This document shows, piece by piece, positions 1 through 8,543 of a DNA stretch of 64,000 nucleotides. The position numbers and the translations under genes were made by a program. The notes under the pieces were generated by a model that saw only the letters and a list, made by a program, of their open reading frames with translations, made no database searches and was not told where the DNA came from. Numbering within the stretch: the stretch's first letter is position 1; every line of letters begins with the position of its first letter. Source of the DNA: Sphingobacteriales bacterium (GTDB lineage Bacteria; Bacteroidota; Bacteroidia; Chitinophagales; UBA2359); contig JADJTG010000007.1 of assembly GCA_016711285.1 (NCBI GenBank), positions 1 through 64,000 on the forward strand, in the 5' to 3' direction.

Positions 1-1660
1 TACAGCGACGATGACGGTGATAGTGAATGTAATAACCGCCACCTCCGAACGGTTTAGCCTGTTATGAAACGCCACCTCAATGCAAGCACCTGTGCTTGGG
101 AGGTGAGCGGTGTTGAGCCACCTGCTCCGACAAATTTGGCTGTTATGAAACGGCTACTTTTGATGGGGGTTGCTTGTGTTGGTTGTGAGCGGCGTTCCAC
201 CGATATAAGCTGGCATTATGGTGTTAGTTGATTGCCAATCTATAACAACTTTGGCTTGTGTGCATACTCCGATACCACCGCCGAATTGGATGATAATGAT
301 TGCAGTAGCAGGACAGCTACGATACAACAACTTGTGCCCGTGAGCATAGCCGGTTCTCGCCGAATTGGCAGTGATGACAATGATTGCGGTACGCAAGACA
401 GCTACAACACGACAGCTGCACCTGTGAGCATACTCGGTTCCGCCGCCGATATGCGATGACAATGATTGGCACCGATGACAGCTATGACAGCATTACGTGG
501 CCAATGCGTTTATACACCCAATGGTTTGGTGTTTTTGGTGTTTACCGCACTTTCGCCGATCTGTTCATGGACAACATTATGTTACCGACTACCCCAAGAA
601 ACAGCATAGGAGGCAGCCGAGTCCTGCGGTGAATAAATACAGCGACCACGACTTATACCTTCACGCCGAGTGGTGGACAATGGCGTACAGTGACCTTGAC
701 GAGTGACGGTGAACAATCAAACGCCCTGGTTTCACTGATTGCCGCAATTTGTTCGGGTGGTAGTATTACTTTACCGACTACTTCAACGAATGGCATCAGG
801 GCAGCTGATTCCTGCGTCGAACAATACCGCTACACGACTTATACGTTTACCCGGAGTGGGGGCAATGCGCGAGTACGTCAGCGATGACGGTGGTGATTCA
901 AAATGCAGTTGTTCCACAGTTCAGTATAGAGAATACGTATTGCAACGAGCGGCGACACGTTGCTCTCGGTATCGGACAATGGAATAACGGGAGTCTGGAG
1001 TCGGCGCGATATCGAACAGCAGTTCGGTGGTTATACCTTCACGCCACAGGTGAACAATTGTGCGTTGCCCTTATATTAGATGACGATTACGTCGGGAGCC
1101 GTGCGGAGTTTTCTCGACAGACAGCCATTGTTGGGAAGGAAGTGGTAGCTGTGCTGCCTTCGGTATCGGACAACGGAATAGCGGGTACTGGGTACCGGGA
1201 GTGATTTCGAATAGGCGAGTTTTGATTATACGTTTACTCCTGCCAGGGTGTGGTCAACCCTATATCCCGAGTGTAACGGTGAGTCCTGCGGTGACACCGA
1301 CGTTTACGCCGATGGATCCTTTGAGCAGCAGTTCGGGGGTATTGGTGTTGCACCACGAACAACGGAGTGACGGGGACGTGGAGTCCTGCGAGTATCAATC
1401 GGGCCACGCCAACTCCCTGTCATTGCCACCTTCACTCCGAGCAGCAATCCTTGTGCGCAAAGCACTACAATGACCATAGAAATTACCGATGTCGTGACGG
1501 CGAGTTTCACGGATTTTCCAAGTTTATGTCAGGCGATGCGGTATTTACGCTACCGATCATCTCTTCCAATGGGGTTGTTGGGAGTTGGGCACCGACGAGT
1601 GTGAATCCATCTACGATGCCACCGTGGTGAATGCGATGTTTACACCGGGCGGGAGCCTGT
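1..1660 (+). pseudogene. Degraded or badly sequenced 5' part of giant T9SS adhesin
   Basis: No frame stays open, yet coding signal is plain when frames are switched. Up to about 540 there are scrambled copies of the Cys-rich unit found intact downstream (pieces of DDNDC, DSYD, CVHTPIPPP). From about 640 to 1660 there are five or six roughly 190-bp Ig-like units of the kind common in gliding-associated proteins: TYTFTPSGGQ, AICSGGSITLPTTSTNGI, SVSDNGIAGT, AVTPTFTPMDPL, LPIISSNGVVGSWAP. A frameshift occurs about every 50-100 bases, much denser than further right. The gene continues beyond the left edge, so the N-terminus and signal peptide are not visible. Either this is a pseudogenised stretch or, more likely, a low-accuracy contig end inside a repeat. 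Reading direction and repeat identity are clear; the exact protein sequence is not recoverable. Confidence 0.6.
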
Positions 1661-2431
1661 GCCCAGAGTTTGGTGGTACCGATCGCATTGGGGATAGAGG
1701 GCTGTACGAATCCGACGGCAGAGAATTACAATCCGAATGCGAGTTGTGAAGACGGCTCTTGTGTCTTCATTTGTCCCGACCCCGGAAATTGTGATGACGG
1801 GCAATGTTTGAATGGTGCAGAGTGGTGGAATGCTACGCTGTGTCAATGTGCCCCCGGAGAACCCGTTATTCCGGCGAATTGTGATGATGGGAATTGTTAC
1901 AACGGCTTGGAGGTTTGGGATGATATGAGTTGTTCCTGTTTGGCGGGCGAACCTCCGGTGATACCGAATTGCAACGACAATATCTGTAGTACATTAGATG
2001 TCTATGATCCATTTATATGTGAATGTACGCACGAGTTCATAGACCCGCCGAGTTGTGATGACGGGGATTGCAATACTTTAGACAGCTATATAGCGTCACA
2101 ATGCACCTGTGTTCATACGGTCATCGTACCATTGTGCAATGACGGGGACTGTACGACCGAAGACACCTACGATGCGCAGATTTGCCTATGCATCAATACG
2201 CCAATCCTTCCTCCAAGTTGTGATGATGGGGATTGTCAGACGGCAGACAGCTACAACTCATCTATCTGTGAATGCGAACACGAACCGATCGCATTGCCGG
2301 TATGCGATGACAACCCTGCAGCACGACAGACACCTACGACAGTGCGAGCTGTTCTTGTGTGTTTACGCCGCTACCGCCTCCGAGTTGTGATGACGGGGAT
2401 TGTCAGACGGCAGATGTGTATAACTTTTTGA
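1631..2431 (+). CDS. Giant Cys-rich repeat adhesin, middle segment (frameshifted)
   Basis: Open segment of the same adhesin gene. It starts with the end of an Ig-like unit, then GCTNPTAENYNPNASCEDGSC, a calcium-binding-like motif frequent in secreted Bacteroidota proteins, then seven divergent Cys-rich units beginning CDDGQC, CDDGNC, CNDNIC, CDDGDC. The first units are 30-31 residues and rich in Trp; later ones settle to 28 residues. After about 2314 the frame turns to nonsense (RQTPTTVRAV...), while the neighbouring frame reads CSTTDTYDSASCSC, so one base is missing at 2314-2317 and translation should continue into the next segment. The start of this open frame is not a real gene start. Identity as part of one protein is well supported; binding function is inferred. 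Confidence 0.7.
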   Translation: MRCLHRAGACAQSLVVPIALGIEGCTNPTAENYNPNASCEDGSCVFICPDPGNCDDGQCLNGAEWWNATLCQCAPGEPVIPANCDDGNCYNGLEVWDDMSCSCLAGEPPVIPNCNDNICSTLDVYDPFICECTHEFIDPPSCDDGDCNTLDSYIASQCTCVHTVIVPLCNDGDCTTEDTYDAQICLCINTPILPPSCDDGDCQTADSYNSSICECEHEPIALPVCDDNPAARQTPTTVRAVLVCLRRYRLRVVMTGIVRRQMCITF

Positions 2432-4725
2432 CTTGCGAATGTGAGTACAGCCCTATAGAGCCGGGAGCCTGCGATGACAACAATTGCGGAACAGCGGACA
2501 GCTATGATGAGGGACTGTGTCAGTGTGTGAACACGCCGATACCTCCGCCGAATTGTGATGATGGAGATTGCAGCACGGCAGACAGCTACAACAGTTTGAC
2601 CTGTACCTGTGTGTATACGCCGATATCGCCACCAAATTGTGATGACAATGACTGCGGGACAGCAGACAGTTACGATGCGGCTACGTGCAGTTGCAGCCAT
2701 AGCATCATACCTCCGCCGAATTGTGATGACGGAGATTGCAGCACGGCAGACAGCTACAATAGTTTGACCTGTACCTGTGTGCATACGCCGATATCGCCAC
2801 CAAATTGTGATGACGGAGATTGCGGGACGGCAGACAGTTACGATGCGGCTACGTGCAGTTGCAGCCATACTATCATACCGCCGCCGAATTGTGATGACAA
2901 TAACTGTATACAGCAGATGTTTATAATACGCAAACGTGTCAGTGTGAGCACAATGCGATTACACCGGAGCTGCGAGGACAATGATTGCAGCACGGCGGAT
3001 AGTTATGATGCAGCTGCGTGTGCCTGTGTACATACGCCGATACCGCCATTGGTTTGCGATGACGGGGATTGTAATACAGCCGACAGCTACGACAGCAATA
3101 CGTGTAGCTGTATCTACCTCCCTGTACTGCCACCAAATTGCGATGATGGGGATTGCGGGACGATAGACAGCTACAACAGCAGCACTTGCAGTTGCGAGCA
3201 CACGGCAGTAAATCCGGGCAGTTGTGATGACGGGGATTGCGGGACGGCAGACAGTTACGACAGCAGCCTTTGTCAGTGTGTAAATACGCAGATACCTCCG
3301 CCGAATTGCGATGACGGAGATTGCCAGACGGCAGACAGCTACGACAGCACGACCTGTACCTGCGTAAATACTTTGATACCGCCGCCAAGTTGTGATGACG
3401 GGGATTGCAATACGGCAGATGTTTACAATACCCAGACTTGCGCCTGTGAAAATAACCCGATAACACCGGGAGCTTGCGATGATCAGGATTGCACGACGGC
3501 AGACAGCTATGATGTGGCGGCTTGTGCCTGTGTAAACACCCCAATACCGCCGCCGGATTGTGATGACAATGATTGCCAGACGGCAGATAGCTACGACAGT
3601 ACAACCTGTACTTGTGTAAACACCCAAATACCGCCGCCAAGTTGTGATGACAATGATTGTAATACGGCAGATAGCTACGACAGTGCTACTTGTACTTGTG
3701 TAAACACGCCGATACCGCCACCGGATTGTGATGACAACGATTGCAATACGGCAGACAGCTATGACAGTGCTACTTGCAGTTGTATAAACACGCTGCTACC
3801 GCCACCGGATTGTGATGACAATGATTGCAACACGGCAGATGTGTATAATATACAGACTTGTGTCTGTGAGCATAACCCGATAACACCGGGAGCTTGTGAT
3901 GATGGGAACTGCGGCACAGCGGACAGCTATGATGCGGTGCTTTGTGAATGTGTGAACACCCAAATACCGCCACCGGATTGCGATGACAATGATTGCAACA
4001 CGGCAGACAGCTACGATGCGGCTACTTGCAGTTGTATAAACACGCCGATACCGCCACCGGATTGTGATGACAATGATTGCAACACGGCAGATGTGTATAA
4101 TATACAGACTTGTGTCTGTGAGCACAACCCGATAACACCGGGAGCTTGCGATGATGGGAACTGCGGCACGGCGGACAGCTATGATGCGGTGCTTTGTGAA
4201 TGTGTGAACACTCAAATACCGCCACCGGATTGCGATGACAATGATTGCACGACAGCAGACAGCTATGATGCGGCTACTTGCAGTTGTATAAACACGCTGC
4301 TACCGCCACCGGATTGTGATGACAATAATTGCAACACGGCAGATGTGTATAATATACAGACTTGTGTCTGTGAGCACAACCCGATAACACCGGGAGCTTG
4401 CGATGATGGGAACTGCGGCACGGCGGACAGCTATGATGCGGTGCTTTGTGAATGTGTGAACACTCAAATACCGCCACCGGATTGCGATGACAATAACTGC
4501 AACACGGCAGACAGCTACGACAGCACGACGTGTACCTGTGTAAATAGTTTGATACCGCCGCCAAGTTGTGATGACAACGATTGTGGCACAGCGGACAGCT
4601 ATGACGACAATACTTGTACCTGCGAGCATACGCCGATAGCGGCTCCTGATTGCGATGACAATGATTGCACGACAGCGGACAGCTACGACAGCACGACGTG
4701 TACCTGTGTACACACGGTGGTTTCG
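1786..4725 (+). repeat. 84-bp tandem repeat array coding 28-residue Cys-rich units
   Basis: About 35 copies of an 84-bp unit in a row, each encoding a four-Cys module. Copies differ most at the first residue after the Pro linker (N, S, D or A), at the third and fourth residues of the head (DDG or DDN), and in the hydrophobic tail (IPPP, ITPG, ISPP, LLPP). Divergence is greatest at the 5' end and least between 3724 and 4480, as expected for an array growing by unequal crossover near its 3' side. Confidence 0.9.
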
Positions 4726-5262
4726 GGTCAGCCGAATGCGGGGATCAACAGCAGTGGGGAACATTGTATAGAGTCGGGGGAAGTGAGTTTGTTGTCGTTG
4801 ATGGAGGGCAATCCGGACAGTGGGGGCGTATGGACGGACGGCAGTGGCGCGGTGGTGAGGGGTTTGTTCACGGCGGCGGCAGTGGGGAACTACAATTTTA
4901 CCTACACCTTAACAGACGGGGATTGCAGCGATGTGGCGCAATTGAGCCTGACGGTGATGCAATGCAACAATATAGCACCGGAGATACCGGAGTTATATAT
5001 ACCGACTGCTTTTAGTCCGAATGGTGATGGAGTGAATGATGTATGGCAGTTGAGCGGCAAGAAGGATATTGCGAAGATCCACGTATCGGTGTTCAACCGT
5101 TGGGGGAATGAGGTATATGAGAGCGATGAGATAGACTTCCAGTGGGACGGATTTTACAAAGACACCGAACAGGAAATGGAGGTTTATACGTTCTATATTG
5201 TAGTGACATTTGACAACGGGAAAGAAAAATACTACGAAGGAAATTTGACATTGGTACGATAG
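2359..5262 (+). CDS. Giant Cys-rich repeat adhesin with type B T9SS sorting domain (3' part)
   Basis: Secreted cell-surface protein, C-terminal 967 residues. Residues 1-785 are 28 tandem units of about 28 residues, consensus CDDNDCNTADSYDSATCTC followed by a VNTPIPPP-like linker; four Cys per unit suggest two disulfides, and the Asp-rich head could bind calcium. An Ig-like domain follows (residues about 790-870), then the gliding-motility-associated C-terminal domain (CHU_C, type B sorting signal): PTAFSPNGDGVNDVWQL, FNRWGNEVYES, WDGFYK, TFYIVV, GNLTLVR. Such domains direct export through T9SS and attachment to or release from the surface. One unit (2905-2972) is shifted out of frame and restored, a compensated indel. 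A hairpin terminator lies 24 bases after the stop. An adhesion or gliding role is inference from the domain class. Confidence 0.85.
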   Translation: MFTPLPPPSCDDGDCQTADVYNFLTCECEYSPIEPGACDDNNCGTADSYDEGLCQCVNTPIPPPNCDDGDCSTADSYNSLTCTCVYTPISPPNCDDNDCGTADSYDAATCSCSHSIIPPPNCDDGDCSTADSYNSLTCTCVHTPISPPNCDDGDCGTADSYDAATCSCSHTIIPPPNCDDNNCIQQMFIIRKRVSVSTMRLHRSCEDNDCSTADSYDAAACACVHTPIPPLVCDDGDCNTADSYDSNTCSCIYLPVLPPNCDDGDCGTIDSYNSSTCSCEHTAVNPGSCDDGDCGTADSYDSSLCQCVNTQIPPPNCDDGDCQTADSYDSTTCTCVNTLIPPPSCDDGDCNTADVYNTQTCACENNPITPGACDDQDCTTADSYDVAACACVNTPIPPPDCDDNDCQTADSYDSTTCTCVNTQIPPPSCDDNDCNTADSYDSATCTCVNTPIPPPDCDDNDCNTADSYDSATCSCINTLLPPPDCDDNDCNTADVYNIQTCVCEHNPITPGACDDGNCGTADSYDAVLCECVNTQIPPPDCDDNDCNTADSYDAATCSCINTPIPPPDCDDNDCNTADVYNIQTCVCEHNPITPGACDDGNCGTADSYDAVLCECVNTQIPPPDCDDNDCTTADSYDAATCSCINTLLPPPDCDDNNCNTADVYNIQTCVCEHNPITPGACDDGNCGTADSYDAVLCECVNTQIPPPDCDDNNCNTADSYDSTTCTCVNSLIPPPSCDDNDCGTADSYDDNTCTCEHTPIAAPDCDDNDCTTADSYDSTTCTCVHTVVSGQPNAGINSSGEHCIESGEVSLLSLMEGNPDSGGVWTDGSGAVVRGLFTAAAVGNYNFTYTLTDGDCSDVAQLSLTVMQCNNIAPEIPELYIPTAFSPNGDGVNDVWQLSGKKDIAKIHVSVFNRWGNEVYESDEIDFQWDGFYKDTEQEMEVYTFYIVVTFDNGKEKYYEGNLTLVR
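3724..4479 (+). repeat. 252-bp higher-order repeat, three copies
   Basis: Three consecutive 252-bp blocks, each made of three 84-bp units in the same order: a unit ending LLPPP or IPPP, a unit with DVYNIQTCVCEHNPITPG, and a unit with GNCGTADSYDAVLCEC. The middle units start at 3808, 4060 and 4312, exactly 252 bp apart, and are nearly identical at DNA level. This marks a recent triplication inside the older 84-bp array. Confidence 0.9.
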
Positions 5263-5285
5263 AATTGTACTGATATGACATTTTT

Positions 5286-5319
5286 AAAGACTGCTCTTTA
5301 ACGAAGGGCAGTCTTTTTT
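5286..5319 (+). terminator. Rho-independent terminator of the adhesin gene
   Basis: A 9-bp perfect stem (AAAGACTGC with GCAGTCTTT) closes a 13-base loop and runs into a T tract. It sits 24 bases after the adhesin stop and just before the IS element. Confidence 0.85.
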
Positions 5320-5323
5320 ATTA

Positions 5324-6142
5324 GGTACTGATTAAGAATGTATGCTGGTGATTTTTGCAAAAAGTTGTCATATTGACAACCCAAAAGGGCAAAACCAACT
5401 TAAATTAGTATGTCTGAAATACTGGTTCAAGTGGTTTGCCCTCATTGTGAGGATACAAATGTAAAAAAAATGGCAAAAAAGCCAATGGTACTCAAAATTT
5501 CTATTGTTATAAGTGCAAAAAACAATTTCAATTTGCCTACAAATACAAAGGAGCAGATCCTCGTATTAAACGGCAGGTTCGCTGTATGACCTTCAATGGC
5601 AGTGGTATCAGAGATATTCAAAGGGTCTGTAGAATAAGCATCGCGGGCATCTTATTGATCTTGCGCAAGTGGTTCAGACAAATAGAAGAGCCTATTGTTC
5701 AAGGACATTTTAAGAAGGTCCAAATTGATGAAATGTGGACTTTTGTCAAACATCGCAAACAAGGCAAACGCTGGCTTTGGTATGCTTATGACGCAGATTC
5801 TGGTCAAATTTTAGCTTTTTACATCGGAAAACGCAATAATTCGGCTTGCAAAGCTCTGATGAGAAAACTTGCTCATTTACAAATTGATTCCTACCGAACC
5901 GATGATTGGAAGTCTTATAAAAAGTACATTGCTCCTCAAAAGCATATTATCGCAAAGGCTAAAACTACCCATATTGAAAGGCGCAACCGAGATTTCAGAA
6001 CACATTTAAAAGGCTCTGTCGCCAAACCGTTTGCTTTTCTAAGAAAGATGATATGCACTACGGTATCATTAAAACTTATATCTTTCTTAGAAACAAGTTC
6101 CGTACCCCTCTTAATATTCAGCATACATTTTAAATCACTACC
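5324..6142 (+). mobile_element. IS1-family insertion sequence, 819 bp
   Basis: Terminal inverted repeats of 24 bp with three mismatches lie at 5324-5347 and 6119-6142, both starting GGTA. The element is flanked by a perfect 8-bp direct repeat, TTTTATTA, at 5316-5323 and 6143-6150, as expected for the 8-9 bp target duplication of IS1-family transposition. Length, repeat start and the encoded DDE transposase agree with IS1. The insertion lies immediately after the adhesin terminator, and the left copy of the target duplication overlaps its T tract. The intact duplication implies a fairly recent insertion. Confidence 0.9.
5410..6133 (+). pseudogene. IS1-family transposase, two apparent frameshifts
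   Basis: Reconstructed from three frames. The N-terminus starts at the ATG at 5410 (MSEILVQVVCPHCEDTNVKK) and holds a zinc-finger pair, CPHC and, in the next frame, CYKC. Then come a helix-turn-helix stretch and the catalytic part: VQIDEMWTFV, RWLWYAYDADSGQILAF, TDDWKSYKKY, HIIAKAKTTHIERRN. After about 6011 the correct frame reads RQTVCFSKKDDMHYGIIKTYIF and stops at 6131-6133, inside the right inverted repeat. Joining needs one extra base at the A8 run (5463-5470) and one at TTTAAAA (6005-6011). Both are places where a ribosome could also slip by -1, as IS1 itself does, so the element may be active; base-calling loss is an equally good explanation. Confidence 0.8.
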
Positions 6143-6314
6143 TTTTATTATTGAGGTTACAGTAATTGTATTTATTTTTGCTGTGGTTCGTACTCTGTAT
6201 AATGTGGAACCATTTAGGTATTGATTTGAAATGCTTTTATTTATACTTAAAGCATCAGAAATTTATATTTTTTAAAACAGTATTTTTATTTTTTCACCAA
6301 TAGCAAAGGCTCTT

Positions 6315-7895
6315 ATGTCCTCCAAAAAATCTTCTCCATTGCGCAAGAACCGTTTTATGACGGATTCAGGTATAGAAATCAATAATAATTATGATTTACC
6401 TTCCGGTTTTCAAAAAGAAGAAGCCGGAAATTTCCCTTTTACGCGCGGTATTCATACCGAAATGTATCGCTCGCGCTTGTGGACGATGCGACAATATGCC
6501 GGATTCTCTACTGCCGAAGAATCTAACCGCCGCTATCATTATCTTTTACAGCAGGGTGTTATGGGACTTTCGGTAGCTTTTGATTTGCCCACTCAAATCG
6601 GCTACGACAGCGACCACCCACTTGCCGAAGGAGAGGTGGGCAAAGTGGGTGTAGCCATCGACAGTCTTGAGGATATGGAGATTTTATTTAAAGGAATTCG
6701 CTTGCAGGATATTTCTACTTCAATGACCATCAATGCAAGTGCTTTTATTTTATTGGCTTTGTATGTGGCTCTTGCAAAACGGCAGGGTGCGGATTTGCGC
6801 CAAATTTCGGGAACTATCCAAAATGATATTTTAAAAGAATATGCGGCACGCGGCACTTATATTTACCCGCCGCAGGCATCTATGAAAATTATCACCGATA
6901 TTTTTGAATGGTGCAGTGCCGAATTGCCTAAATTCAATACAATTTCTATTTCGGGTTATCATATCCGCGAAGCAGGCTCTACGGCGGCGCAGGAATTGGC
7001 TTTTACGCTCGCCAACGGCAAAGCATACGTAGAAGCGGCATTGAGCAAAGGCTTGGATATTAATGTTTTTGGGCAGCGTTTGTCGTTTTTCTTTAATGCC
7101 CATAATAATTTTTTTGAAGAAATTGCCAAATTCAGGGCTGCACGCCGTTTGTGGGCGAATATGATGAAATCTTTAGGTGCTGATGACCCGCGCGCTCAGA
7201 TGTTGCGTTTTCATACCCAAACCGGCGGTAGCACGCTCACTGCCCAGCAACCCCACAATAATATTGTGCGCGTAACTTTGCAGGCATTGGCGGCGGCTTT
7301 GGGCGGCACGCAGAGTTTGCACACTAACGGCTACGACGAAGCCCTTTCTTTGCCTACTGAGGCGGCAGCGCGTATTGCATTGCGCACCCAACAAATCATC
7401 GCAGAAGAAAGCGGCATCGCTGACACGGTGGATCCGCTTGCCGGTTCTTATTTTGTGGAAACATTAACGGCAGAATTGGAAGCAGCAGCTCAAAAATATA
7501 TGGATCAGATAGCTGCTATGGGCGGGGCGGTAAAAGCAATTGAAGCCGGAATGATGCAAAATGAAATTGCGCGGGCATCTTACGAATATCAGAAAGCGAT
7601 AGAAAGCGGTGCACAGAGTATAGTGGGGGTGAATAAATATGTAGTAGATGAAGCTCCTTACAACGAAACTTTTAAAATAGACGACAGTATCAGGGTGTTG
7701 CAGAGCGAAAAACTGCGCCAACTTCGCGCCCGCCGCAACAATGCCGCCGTACAAGCTATCCTCTTGCAACTCCGCGAAGCGACACTCGCCGACCAAAATA
7801 TTATGCCTATCGTGGTAGAGGCTGTGGAACAATATGCTACTTTGGGCGAAATAGCGGATACATTACGCCAAATTTATGGCGAGTATGAGGGGTGA
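6315..7895 (+). CDS. Acyl-CoA mutase large subunit (methylmalonyl-CoA mutase family)
   Basis: 526 residues covering the substrate-binding TIM-barrel half of a coenzyme-B12-dependent mutase that interconverts branched and linear acyl-CoAs. Visible motifs are TRGIHTEMYRSRLWTMRQYAGF near residue 43, GLSVAFDLPTQIGYDSDHP, SISGYHIREAGSTAAQELAF, FHTQTGGSTLTAQQPHNN and TVDPLAGSYFVE. No C-terminal B12-binding domain (DxHxxG) is present, so a separate small subunit must exist elsewhere, as in IcmA/IcmB-type or split enzymes. In Bacteroidota such proteins are usually annotated as methylmalonyl-CoA mutase; the MYRSRLWTMRQ context is closer to isobutyryl-CoA mutase large subunits, so the substrate is left open. 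It stands alone between the IS element and the minisatellite. Confidence 0.88.
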   Translation: MSSKKSSPLRKNRFMTDSGIEINNNYDLPSGFQKEEAGNFPFTRGIHTEMYRSRLWTMRQYAGFSTAEESNRRYHYLLQQGVMGLSVAFDLPTQIGYDSDHPLAEGEVGKVGVAIDSLEDMEILFKGIRLQDISTSMTINASAFILLALYVALAKRQGADLRQISGTIQNDILKEYAARGTYIYPPQASMKIITDIFEWCSAELPKFNTISISGYHIREAGSTAAQELAFTLANGKAYVEAALSKGLDINVFGQRLSFFFNAHNNFFEEIAKFRAARRLWANMMKSLGADDPRAQMLRFHTQTGGSTLTAQQPHNNIVRVTLQALAAALGGTQSLHTNGYDEALSLPTEAAARIALRTQQIIAEESGIADTVDPLAGSYFVETLTAELEAAAQKYMDQIAAMGGAVKAIEAGMMQNEIARASYEYQKAIESGAQSIVGVNKYVVDEAPYNETFKIDDSIRVLQSEKLRQLRARRNNAAVQAILLQLREATLADQNIMPIVVEAVEQYATLGEIADTLRQIYGEYEG

Positions 7896-8030
7896 AATAG
7901 TGTTGAAATAATTGATTTTTAATTCCTTTAAAAAAATACATAAAAAAACATTTATTCACTGTTGTGAATTGCAGTGGGTTTAAATTTGTTTTTTTTGAGG
8001 CTTGTGTTGTTCATTTTATTTCTTTGTTTT

Positions 8031-8480
8031 GCGAAAGTGTAACGCGGCTTTGTAAGGGTGTAACCTGACATTGTTTCAGTGTAACCTGACATTGTTTCAG
8101 TGTAACGTGGCTTTGCGAGGGTGTGAGATGGCTTTGCGAAAGTGTAACGCGGCTTTGTAAGGGTGTAACCTGACATTGTTTCAGTGCAACCTGACATTGT
8201 TTCAGTGTAACGCGGCTTTGCGAGGGTGTGAGATGGCTTTGCGAAAGTGTAACGCGGCTTTGTAAGGGTGTAACCTGACATTGTTTCAGTGCAACCTGAC
8301 ATTGTTTCAGTGTAACGCGGCTTTGCGAGGGTGTGAGATGGCTTTGCGAAAGTGTAACGCGGCTTTGTAAGGGTGTAATCTGACATTGTTTCAGTGCAAC
8401 CTGACATTGTTTCAGTGCAACGCGGCTTTGCGAGGGTGTGAGATGGCTTTGCGAGGGTGTAACGCGGCTTTGCGGTCGTG
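8031..8480. repeat. 21-bp minisatellite organised in 105-bp higher-order units
   Basis: The basic unit is 21 bp, roughly G-YNNNRGTGTAAC-SYGRCWTT. Five variants in fixed order make a 105-bp block; blocks start at 8031, 8136, 8241, 8346 and (partial) 8451. The array is 86% regular even at the ends and uses two alternating tails, GCGGCTTT and CTGACATT. The minus strand is open through the array because 21 is a multiple of three, giving heptapeptides such as LTKPRYT and ETMSGCT, but the only start lies inside a transposase remnant. There are no spacers, so this is not a CRISPR array. Function unknown. Confidence 0.9.
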
Positions 8481-8543
8481 CAATACGGTGATGATGCGGA
8501 GGCGTGTAAAATAAACTGTGCTATTCGTAAGAAATAGGGTTGT

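Noticed and set aside
2371..4764. Several long minus-strand frames opposite the adhesin repeats
   Set aside because: They arise because the 84-bp unit is a multiple of three and lacks stops on the other strand; the plus strand has the signal, sorting domain and terminator.
8031..8480. CRISPR array
   Set aside because: The repeats are contiguous 21-mers with fixed variant order; there are no unique spacers and no cas genes in the window.
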